From contig JAYMTF010000788.1 of the NCBI GenBank assembly GCA_036897485.1, positions 1-30,214 of the forward strand: 30,214 bases of DNA. Reading direction: 5' to 3'. The stretch is from Pelargonium nanum (Eukaryota > Streptophyta > Magnoliopsida > Geraniales > Geraniaceae). Under the pieces are notes generated by a model. The model did no database searches and was not told the origin of the DNA. It worked only from the letters and a program-made list of their open reading frames with translations. Numbering within the stretch: position 1 is the stretch's first letter; every line of letters starts with the position of its first letter. This document shows, piece by piece, positions 21,617-30,214 of this stretch. A program made the position numbers and the translations under genes.

Positions 21617-24102
21617 TTAGATGCTGGGCATTGACATTGATTCAATGTCAAATGATGTCTGATGATCAGTATAGCTATACTGTTGACCCATTTGTGATTT
21701 TGCTTTTTCAGTCCTAATAAAGTTGTCTGATGATTCACCTAACAAGTGCTCCGTCTCTTCCGTATCGCTTTGTTGAGTCCAAAACCTCTGGTTGAGCTTC
21801 ATCAAACTGGCAAGTTCCTCAGCAACTTCCTTCATGGACGGCCTTTTAATGCCACTTGCATGTAGGCATCTCTTTGCAAGCTCAGCAACTTCTCCTATCT
21901 CTTCCTTTTCACCTTCATCTCCAACATTAAAATCCAAAATCATCAGCACATCTTTACTTTCGGCTACTGAGATGAAATACTGAATTATGTTTCTTTTCTC
22001 TCCAGATCGTTCACTCGACGTAGGCTTCTCCCCTGTTAGTAGCTCCACTAGGACAACCCCAAAGCTGTAAACATCACTTTTGTCAGTCAAAATGCCTGTC
22101 ATTAAGTACTCGGGATCAATATACCCCAAAGTCCCTTGTACATTTGTTCCAATAGTAATCTCTCCTGCTGAAATCAGCACGGAAGCTCCAAAATCGGATA
22201 CTTTTGCAGTGTGATTTTCATCTAACAGGATGTTCATAGATTTAACATCTCTGTGAATAATTGGCGGGTCTGCCAGAGAATGCAAGTAGTCAAGTGCAAG
22301 TGCAGTTTCTGCTGCTACCCTCAAACGATTTTTCCATGAACGTAACAGACTTGACCTCTTGTCGTGGATGTGCTGAAACAGTGATCCGTTTGAAACATAT
22401 TCATACACCAACAAGGGGACTTTAGTCTCCAAACACAATCCCAAGAGCTTTACAACATTCTTATGGTTCACCTGTGAAACTGTGTTAATTTCATGATGAA
22501 AATCTTTGCTCACTTCAATCTTGTTCTCGTCTTTGGGCGTCTTGACTGCAATTTGGAGGTTATCCTCTAAAACTCCTTTGTAAACAAATCCAAAACCGCC
22601 CTCACCAAGCAATTTTGCATTGTTGAAATTCTGGGTTGCCTTTTCTAGCTCAATCTTGCTAAAGATCCTTACCCTTTGGTGTTTCAACATAATCCCACCA
22701 TTGTTTATGAAGTTTCTTAACTTCATTCTCCTCTTGCATATAATAAAGATTAAAAGAATGAAAACCAAAAGGATAATGATTGATCCAACAACTGCACAAT
22801 GAAATGAAACAAACTCCATCATCCATTAGTTAATCCAACAAATTCTCAAGTACAATCAAAACTTGATAGGAAATCACAAGACACTAACTGATTCACTCAA
22901 ATACCATCTGGTAGCTTAATGTGATTACGTTTGAGCATTTATATATACGTGAGCTTAGAGATTAATTACCTGCAGTGATTTTGACAGAAGTAGCTAGTTG
23001 ACATGAATCTATACCATTCCCCTTCATGCCGAATGGGCAATCACATGTGTAATTACCCATAGTATTCTTGCACCTCCCATGGCATGGGTATTTGTCGGGT
23101 TCCTTGCACTCGTCAATGTCTATTCAATATTACCCATATTGCAAATCAACATGGGATAAAAGTAGAAGCAGAGAATGAGAGATGAATTTGTAAATACTAA
23201 CCTTGGCATCCTTTTGAGAGATATGGGTTTGTGGTTTCATAACCTCTCCTGAACTTGCAATTGTATCCACGGACATTGTCCGAGTAGATGCAATCTGCGT
23301 TATCAGTGCAAGCTTGATCACAATCTGGGTCACTGGAGAACACCCAATCAAACACCATGGGACAGGTAAGATCATACTGAGGTGTTGTGCTGAAGAGATT
23401 AAATCCCGGTAAATCCAAGGAAGTGTTTGTGTCCACTAGAAAAGCGTAACTGCAGGGACTGAAATAACCATAAGTAGTATGATTACTTATGCTCATCAGT
23501 AGAATGTCTAGAGCCTTGACATGGTCGGGGAGTTGGGTCTCGCAGCAACCAACTCCTGAGCAAGTACTCTCGTTTGTGAAATTCTGCGGCTCGGTGCACA
23601 ATGAGAGACATCCACCACCAAATTTGACCTCAGAGTCACCCATGAGGGCCAGTGCATCACAACCAACTACTGTTAACTTGTTTCGGGTGTTGGAAATGGT
23701 AAATGGCGTTCCCATCAAATTGAAGGTCCGACCAAGATGATTACTTGAATCGTTTCCATTGTAGCAATCCAATGCTGGATGTACGCTGGCAACCATTGTG
23801 CTGTGCTGCACTGAAACATTTGTAACAGGATTGCCATAAAACAGCAGTGTAGTAGGAGAAGAATCACTGGTTGTGTGGCTGCAGTTTAGGAAGAAGGACT
23901 GGTTTTTGGCACAAATCAAGTCATGGATTCCAAATGGATATGGAACAATGACATCCCCACAGCGATCATTGCACCCCTGTTTTGCAACTGAACTCTCATC
24001 AGCATCTGCTGGGGTGATCCATGGCCATAAGTACAAGACTATCCACAAGTACATCCAGGCTTCATGATCATGAGCAGCCGATTTTATCTTCTTCTCGGCC
24101 AT
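21617..24102 (-). CDS. Wall-associated receptor kinase-like protein, copy 3
   Basis: Three exons are inferred: 24102-23202, 23119-22970 and 22791-21617, 741 aa. I chose the ATG at 24102 (MAEKKIK) over an in-frame ATG 40 codons upstream, because similarity to the neighbouring pseudogene starts just before it and a hydrophobic signal segment (YLWIVLYLWPWI) follows. Order: GUB_WAK (CGDVIVPYPFGIHD), WAK cysteine region (CSGVGCC), EGF, EGF_CA (DIDEC, exon 2), membrane helix about 351-369, then kinase with GEGGFG (413-418), Lys434, HRD (530-532) and DFG (550-552), an intact RD kinase. Odd point: the EGF module reads GYNCKFRRGY, with Phe284 where the paralogs have cysteine, so one expected disulfide cannot form. 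The kinase is very close to copy 2; exon 1 is closest to the pseudogene upstream. Confidence 0.92.
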
Positions 24103-24551
24103 TTTAGTTTCTTCTCTGGAGCTGCCCCAAAGGTTTATCAGTACCATGTAGCTGCGCATTATATGGTAAAACATGATGAATGGGTTAGGACAAGATATAT
24201 GTGGAAGGAAACTACCTCCCATCCTGCATTTTGTATCTTTCCAGCCATGTTCCCGTGGGTCACTCCTTCATAAGTCATAATAATACAAATTCACGCTGAA
24301 CTTTCAACTGAAGTTGTATTCATAATTGACCTCCTCATCCTGCATTTTGTGTCTTTCCAGCCATGTTCTCGTGGGTTACTCATTCTCAAGTCATAATAAT
24401 GCAAATTCGCGTTGAACTTTCAACTGAAGTTGTATTCATAATTGACCAGTCACGGAAAGTGTTTCCAGCACAAAGAACTGAGTCATCACCAACCACCTCT
24501 CATTATTCACGTACACAACCATTGATACCATTGCTATCTGTAAGAAAATTC
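24103..24551. other. 5' flank of WAK copy 3 with a tandem duplication
   Basis: This 450-bp stretch should hold the copy 3 promoter. Similarity to the pseudogene's upstream DNA stops within about 15 bp of the ATG. The main structure is a 116-bp tandem duplication, annotated separately. No clear TATA box was chosen. Confidence 0.5.
24220..24447. repeat. 116-bp tandem duplication upstream of WAK copy 3
   Basis: Copy A (24220-24335) and copy B (24336-24447) both start CATCCTGCATTTTGT and end near CATAATTGACC. They differ by scattered substitutions, mostly transitions, so the duplication is not brand new. Confidence 0.9.
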
Positions 24552-24610
24552 AATAAAAAATAGGTGTCCATTTATTCTAGGAAATGTACAACTCTTAATT
24601 TCTACACTCA
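24552..24610. mobile_element. Partial copy of the Stowaway-like MITE
   Basis: The sequence from AAAAAATAGGTGTCC to TACACTCA matches the right part of the MITE at 21275-21329 with one inserted base and a substitution. It ends exactly where similarity to WAK exon 2 begins (24610/24611). Confidence 0.75.
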
Positions 24611-25691
24611 ATACCATCTCCCTCCATGCCGAATGAGCAATCACATGTGTAATTACCCATAGTATTCTTGCACCTCCCATGGCATGGGTATTTGTCGGGT
24701 TCCTTGCACTCGTAAATGTCTATTTATCATCATCCACATTGCAAATCAACTAGTGATAAAATTAAAAGCAGAGAATGAGAGATGAAATTGTAAATACTAA
24801 CCCTGACATCCTTGTGAGAGATATGGGTTTGTGGTTTGATAACCTTCCCTGCACTTGCAATTGTATCCACGGCCATTGTCTGAGTAGATGCAATCTGCGT
24901 TATCAGTGCAAGCTTGATCACAATTTGGGTCACTGGAGAACACCCAATCAAGTACCATGGGACGGGTAAGATCATGCTGAGGTGTTTTGCTGACGAGATT
25001 AAAGCCAAGTAAATCCAAGGAATCTGTGCTTGTGTCCACAAGAAAACCGTAACTGCAGGGACTGAAATTACCAAACGTAGTATGATCACTTATGCTCATC
25101 AATTCAATCTCTAGAGCCTTGACATGGCTGAGGAGTGGGGTCTCGCAGCAACCAACGCCAGATCAAGAACTGTCCTTTGTGAAATTCTGAGGCTCGGTGC
25201 AAACGGAGAGACATCCACCACCAAAGCTGACACCAAAGTCATCCATGAGGGCCTGTGTATCACAACCAACTGCCGTGAACTTGTTTCGGGTGTTGGAAAT
25301 TGTAAATGGCGTTCCTGTCAAATTCAATCTCTGAATGAAATGATGACCTTCCGATATAGTTCCATTGTAGCAATCAAATGCTGGCATCGTTGTCCTCCAC
25401 TGATACATTTGCAATAGGATAGTCATAAAGCAGTAGTGTAGTAGGAGAAGAATCGCTGGTTGCGTGGCTGCAGTTTAGGAAGAAGGAGTGGTTTTTGGCA
25501 CAAATGAAGTCATGGATTCCAAATGGATATGGAACAATGACATCCCCACAGCGATCACTGCATCCCTTTTTTGCAACTGAACTCTCATCAGCATCTGCTG
25601 GGTTTATCCATGCCCATAAGTACAAGACTATCCACAAGTACACCCAGGCTTCATGATCATGAGCAGCCAATTTTATCTTCTTCTCCGCCAT
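24611..25691 (-). pseudogene. WAK-like pseudogene (ectodomain exons only)
   Basis: This is a host receptor-kinase gene relic closely matching copy 3. Exon 1 is 25691-24802 (start MAEKKIK, signal segment, GUB_WAK with CGDVIVPYPFG, WAK cysteine region, EGF ending NPYLSQGCQ). The partial exon 2 is 24719-24611. It is broken by a net deletion of about 17 nt near 25380-25400 (frameshift after NVSVEDN) and by a stop near 25161 where copy 3 has the Cys of CSGVGCC. The calcium EGF starts DIYEC instead of DIDEC. Exon 2 stops after about 109 of 150 nt and abuts MITE sequence; the end of exon 2, intron 2 and the whole membrane and kinase exon are gone. The splice donor of exon 1 (GG|GTTAGT) still looks usable. 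Transcripts, if any, would give only a short secreted fragment. Confidence 0.88.
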
Positions 25692-26801
25692 TTTAGTTTC
25701 TTCTAGCTGCACATAATATGTCATAATCTTTTTGGATTTTTGTTTAGATGCATGGTCAAGTAACTGAATTACAACAAAGAAGTAAAATCATTTTGGTTTT
25801 TTCTTTAGTGACCGAATTTCAGGGACACAAACTACATCAAAACTCGTTACAAAAAAAAAAAAAATCTTTTTGATGTTTTCTAGCAACAAACAATACTAAC
25901 CAATATTAACACAAACTAATGACTACAATGAGCATGCAAACAACAATTAAGCATCACTTAAACTAACAATAACAAGATATATATGCCAAAAAAGGGCATC
26001 TATTACACTAATGACACTTCGAGGTCTATTACCATCTATTATCTCTTCTTTGCAAGCCTTAATAAATTCATTCACAACATAGTCTGACCAAGATGTTTTC
26101 TTATGTATAACTTCTTGATTTACATCACCACTTTTACAAGTACCAACACGTCATCCATATGTTAAGGGTATCAAATTAGTTGATGGAGAAAACTAATATT
26201 GCCCTTCAATATTCATGGGAGAAGGACTCCAACAATGTGAAGAAAGAGGGGTAGAATAAATATTTTTCATATCGGGATAATAAAGAAAATATTATTGTTT
26301 TTCATCATCTATGACCAAAACAATTTATAATATCAAGCATCTAATTCAACTGGGATATATTGAGTTTTTCAAACAGCAGCATCTTAAGTTGTTTGCTAGC
26401 TTACTTTAAAACTTGATTTAGATTGAAGTTCTTGTTTTTTTTTTCAAACTGATTAGACTACTGACTTCAAGAAGCTCAAAAAATAAATAGTAGCTAACTT
26501 CCAGCAGTTACTGAACGTCTAAGTTAACCTTATGAATAACAACAATAAATCACGAGGAAGAAAAAAACCTACAATCATGGTCACATGGTGCAGACATTAT
26601 TATTAACCATTCCATATATATAACTATGTGCACATCCAAAAACACTAGCATTTATATACTCAACCTACACCCACAGTTAACATGGCTCATTTATCAAAAC
26701 AAATTAAAACAAATATCCAAATCTTCACTTACCTGTTGAGAGAGAAGGAGAGAGGGTGGCTCCGGCAAGAATGTATTCTCAGCTTCTTCTTTGTTATTGG
26801 A
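25692..26801. other. Upstream flank of the WAK pseudogene
   Basis: The stretch is AT-rich with an A-run at about 25849-25863 and no coding region. A minus-strand splice donor with full consensus (CAG|GTAAGTG, junction at 26733/26732) and a CT-rich stretch upstream of it raise the possibility of a 5' UTR exon. Otherwise nothing is recognised. Confidence 0.45.
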
Positions 26802-27267
26802 CTAGTCTTTTTGGCCCAGCAATGCTTGGGTCTCTAGTTTTTGTAATTTATTTAAATTTTATTTTTATTCGATAATTTAATATCAAGCATTTGTATGAAA
26901 TATACAATATTAAAATTTTGTAGTAATAATGTTAATAGTATATTATATATGTGAATATCAGACTTATTATAAAAGAAATAAGAAATAAATATAAAATAAA
27001 CTAAATATTTGAATATTATACATATATATTTAGGGTGAATATTATATATTTCAAATTAATTAAAAGTTAATTTTTTATCTTTTCATAACTACTTTAGGAT
27101 ATAGATCAATTTCAAATTTTATATTATATTAAATTATAATTTACATGTGTCACAAAATTGAAAGTTGAAATTGACACATGTCAATCAATGAAACAATCAA
27201 TTAGAATTGAAAATGACACATGTCATTCAATTAGCTAGGGACTCCTCTTTATAATATATATTTTAGA
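26802..27267 (-). mobile_element. 466-bp non-autonomous Helitron
   Basis: On the minus strand the element begins TCTAAAATATATATTATAAA (from 27267). It ends with a hairpin CCCAAGC-ATT-GCTGGG, then CCAAAAAGA and the terminal CTAG (26805-26802). It lies between A (27268) and T (26801) of the minus strand, the A|T target expected of Helitrons, with no target-site duplication. TGACACATGTCA words near the 5' end are repeated (27172, 27214). It has no coding capacity, so it would depend on a Rep/helicase supplied by an autonomous element. Confidence 0.8.
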
Positions 27268-27474
27268 TTAGATTTGCAGGGCTCCCTTTAAGGTTGCTGC
27301 TGTGCTGTGTTTTTGTTTTTGGAGTAATGGCTATGGAGGTGATGGGAAGGAGCAGGTTGTAGAGTGGCTGGGCAGAGTACGGAGATGATCAGGGGGTGGT
27401 TCTCGGGGAGTTATGGTGATGGGAGTGAGAGTCTTTAGTTTTGAAATGTAACCGGTCTGGTTGGAATTGAATTC

Positions 27475-27562
27475 ATTCTGTTAACTTTAACGGAAATTTA
27501 ACGGAATATTCCAAAATTTTCTCAATTATTGGAATATTCTGTTAACTTTAACGGAAATTTTA
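27475..27562. repeat. Direct repeat around a palindrome
   Basis: The word ATTCTGTTAACTTTAACGG plus the following AAATTT occurs at 27475-27499 and 27536-27560. Between the copies lies the perfect palindrome GGAATATTCC (27503-27512) and a second GGAATATTC. It is probably a piece of an unclassified dispersed repeat. Confidence 0.7.
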
Positions 27563-27781
27563 TATGGAAAAAAGTTTGACATACTTCATGGTAGCCAGTA
27601 GTTAGTTTCAATACTTGAGGATAGCCAGGGTTAAAAGGTGTATAGTTGAGGGTTGGTATGTGTAATTATCCCCTTTTATTAATGTTAAATTAGTTTATTT
27701 CATACATCTCAAAGAAACTAATGTTGATTTAAAAATAAAAATAAAAAAACTAATGTTTGAGTTTTGTACGAGTAATGAGCA

Positions 27782-27805
27782 ACTCTGCAACCTTTATTGC
27801 AGAGT
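27782..27805. repeat. Short perfect hairpin
   Basis: ACTCTGCAA at 27782-27790 is followed after 6 nt by its reverse complement at 27797-27805. There is no T-run of the kind that would suggest a Pol III terminator, and its role is unknown. Confidence 0.6.
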
Positions 27806-27873
27806 AGTTGATCAAACTTGTCAGACGCAGTAGCCTTCATGAATTTGTATCATGCAAACATTGTAACAATAAT

Positions 27874-28057
27874 GGTGTGTTTGAGAACCGGCATTTGATT
27901 TAGAATGTTGGATTTGAGTCTAACAAAATGTTTGAAAACTCCAAGAATATAGATTTAGATTTAAAATTTTATGATTTTCCAAACATTATATTTGAATTTG
28001 AAATACAACATTTCAAATGACGAATTTCAAATCAAATCCATGTTACCCAACGCAACC
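27874..28057. mobile_element. TIR-type MITE-like hairpin element
   Basis: The left end GGTGTGTTTGAGAACCGGCA is an imperfect inverted match of the right end, which on the minus strand reads GGTTGCGTTGGGTAACATGG. Both are followed by ATTTGATTT, and the AT-rich interior is also loosely inverted. No clean target-site duplication is visible, so the superfamily is uncertain (hAT-like or PIF-like). Confidence 0.5.
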
Positions 28058-28824
28058 TAAATGATCTTAAAACAAAAGCAAAGCATGTCAGCAATGAATC
28101 ATCCGAAAGACAATCCATTTTAGAGGAACACAACAAGAAACAAATTAATTGTTTTGAATAAGTTGAGTACTGTTATACAAATCAAACCAACCACTGATGC
28201 ACTAGCAAGTTTTAGTGATTATGTTTAATTTCTATACAAGGGCTGTTCTCCTGTTCTAGCAATCTAGTGCATTCATTATGTTTTCCAGTAGCAGAATAAC
28301 ACGTCGGGTAGACTTATAATTTTTTGTGTATCATCACTATCACAAAACTGTTCCTTACAGTTAAAGCTAGCTATAAAAATACAAGTGAGTGATTTGTTAA
28401 TCTTGATTGAATATTTAGGAATTATATATGTAGTGTATTTTAGGTTGAATCATCATATGACAGACAAACTTAGCTGCTGATATTGTGGAAGAGACAGAAT
28501 ATTGGTACCTACAGCTGGTGATTTAAATGTTTATGACAGAGCAGCAGCCACCAGCAATATATGATCTAGAGCAGAGTCAGCAACAAATTACTGAGAATTG
28601 TTCATCAGAGATCACATATCAGGAAAAGATAAAAAGAAGGCAGGATTTTTCTAGGAATCAAGCCAAGTAGCAAAGCCCAATACATTTTGATTTGTATCAC
28701 TGTTTCTTTTGAAAAAAACAGAAATTGGGCCGCAAAATATAACACTAAATAGGGCTCAAATAAAACATAGAAATAAAGCCCAATACATTTTGGTTCTAAT
28801 CACTGTTTGTTTTTAGATTTGAAA
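28058..28824. other. Intergenic DNA with a 40-bp direct repeat
   Basis: No gene is seen. AAAGCCCAATACATTTTG followed by a similar TCACTGTTT segment occurs at about 28671-28710 and again at 28776-28815. Confidence 0.5.
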
Positions 28825-28860
28825 CTAGTTTTTTACCCGGCAATGCTTGGGTTTTTATCT
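28825..28860 (-). mobile_element. Second Helitron-like 3' end
   Basis: The minus strand reads CCCAAGCATTGCCGGG (hairpin), TAAAAAA, then CTAG (28828-28825) followed by T. This parallels the 3' end at 26802 in sequence and spacing. No matching TC start with the TATATTATAAA-type head was found in the remaining window, so the element may extend past it or be truncated. Confidence 0.5.
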
Positions 28861-30045
28861 TATTTAATATTTATATTGACAACTTTTTCATATTAACGCC
28901 ACTTAATTTAGTATTCATTCAGTTTTTCAGGCCTTCAACTTTGAAGTAAAATTTTAAAATCAAATTAATAAATATAACACTTCTCCATGGTATTCCAATC
29001 TTATTATTTTTTAATTAGTTTAACTTATTTGACAAAGAATAATATTTTCTTAATACTGTAACTATCCTCGTCAAAATTAACACAATAATTAAATTTCAGG
29101 TGTTAGTTAACGGTGAAATTAGAAGAAATTAAGGATTTTTATTTTATTTTTTAAATATTGATATCATTTTAGTAGTATGGTTTTTTTTTACTTTTGTCAA
29201 AATTTAAAAAATACAACTTATTTATTTGGAGTGGAGAAATTTAAATTCAGTTTGAAACATATTATTATTCCAAAACACATAAAATAAAACATTTTATAGG
29301 TAAAAAATTACATATATGAAAAGTATACTAAAATAAGCAATATAAAAATATAAGTGTAATTTAATATATAAGCGTAATTTAACATATAATTTAGCACAAT
29401 ACATTAATGCTTTCATAAGATAACTTACTATTTAAACAATCACAATCTTAAAAGGCGCACCATAAAATTCATAATCAAATTATAAGTACAAACATATATA
29501 TATTGTTGCAAGAACATAAAAAAATATGATACCTTTAATTAAACATAAGAAAAAAGAATTAGAGAATGATCTCGAGTTACAACTTCTTATTAACATATTT
29601 GTCTATTTTAAACTTTTGCATAAGCAAACTCAATTCAAAAAATATTTATTTTATATGATGTTTTTGTTGTGCCTTTAAATAAATAAATATTTAAACTTTA
29701 TTTCATTTAAAATCTTATATTAAAATAGATATCTATAAAACCTATTAGTCTTATCCAATATATAATATATAATTCTTAAATTTTTATAAAAAAATGTATT
29801 ATCTATTCTAGCCCATTTGTCAGAAGAAATTTATTTAAAAGGAAAAAAAAAACTTGATTTTGCACGGATTTTATGTTTGTGGTTCATACATATTTTTTTC
29901 CACTCGAGAGTAACTCATATTATCAATTTTAGAGATCCAAACTCTAAGTTAGACTAAAAAAAAAGGGTTACAATTACTATAATCATATTATATATTAAAA
30001 TATATATGTTAATTGAATTGTTATAAAATGTTAATAGATATATTA
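28861..30045. other. Very AT-rich DNA, nothing recognised
   Basis: This long stretch of AT-rich sequence has no open frames of note. It may be the body of the Helitron whose 3' end lies at 28825, but that is only an inference. Confidence 0.4.
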
Positions 30046-30214
30046 GTGATGCTACCCGAAAAATCATAAGTCTTGAAGCCAATAGAAAAGTGTCACGTGG
30101 CCACCGAAGTGCCGCGTAAGCCGCTCGGGTCAGTTTAAGTAATCACATTTCACTACAAGTCCGGGACACCCAAGGTCCATTACAGAGGCCAATGACAGAG
30201 GCCAAACTCAAGCC
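30046..30214. other. GC-richer terminal segment
   Basis: Composition changes abruptly here. The segment has a CACGTG word (30094-30099) and a duplicated ACAGAGGCCAA near the end. It could be the edge of another repeat or of a gene region beyond the window; no call can be supported. Confidence 0.3.

Larger units (their letters stand above)
27268..27873. other. Intergenic DNA with short repeats
   Basis: A G-rich segment (about 27310-27430) without a supported frame is followed by a direct repeat (27475-27562) and a perfect 9-bp hairpin (27782-27805). No gene is seen. Confidence 0.5.

Noticed and set aside
24103-24222. In-frame 40-codon N-terminal extension of WAK copy 3 starting at 24222
   Set aside because: It precedes a good signal peptide, similarity to the pseudogene begins just before MAEKKIK, and an N-terminal extension would block signal-peptide function.
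1-30214. CRISPR array, bacterial operon or phage-like system
   Set aside because: Spliced plant genes, plant transposons and absence of regularly spaced repeats exclude these.

Overview
The window is plant nuclear DNA, most likely from a eudicot (possibly an asterid). It has short GT-AG introns, AT-rich intergenic DNA, GC-richer exons and plant gene families. It also carries a plant-type tRNA-derived SINE, CACTA and Stowaway-like MITEs and a small Helitron. Species cannot be fixed from sequence alone.

Layout: (1) 984-2522, minus strand: a complete two-exon GT92 (DUF23) gene of the galactan beta-1,4-galactosyltransferase type, close to GALS1. (2) 2750-10500: a long gene-poor stretch holding transposon debris. 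The clearest part is a SINE at 5264-5677 with a 15-bp target-site duplication, into which a 119-bp CACTA MITE inserted. A second CACTA-like element at 7669-7880 carries ten TGTGAC/GTCACA motifs. (3) 10638-12385, plus strand: a two-exon DC1 (Cys/His-rich C1) protein gene. (4) 14839-25691, minus strand: a tandem array of wall-associated receptor kinase-like (WAK/WAKL) genes. Three are intact, each with the same three-exon plan: exon 1 for signal peptide, GUB_WAK region and first EGF; exon 2 for the EGF_CA module; exon 3 for the membrane span and kinase. The fourth is a broken copy that kept only the ectodomain exons. (5) 25725-30214: AT-rich, repeat-laden DNA with a 466-bp non-autonomous Helitron whose ends and A|T insertion site can be read exactly, a second Helitron-like 3' end, and a TIR-type hairpin element.

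How the genes work together: GALS1-type enzymes build pectic galactan in the Golgi, and WAK-type receptors watch the pectic wall at the plasma membrane. Their proximity may be chance. The array is a classic birth-and-death receptor cluster: the outermost copy (14839-17268) is the most divergent. The other two intact copies and the broken one are closer, and the broken copy is nearest to the gene at 21617-24102. The most notable host-gene observations are the loss of an EGF cysteine in that apparently functional copy (retained by its pseudogene neighbour), a stop-free 84-nt frame-preserving intron in the middle copy, and the exact junction where the broken copy's exon 2 meets MITE-derived sequence.

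No evidence for a wholly new biological system was found. Exon boundaries were inferred by eye from GT-AG sites, reading phase and agreement among paralogs.
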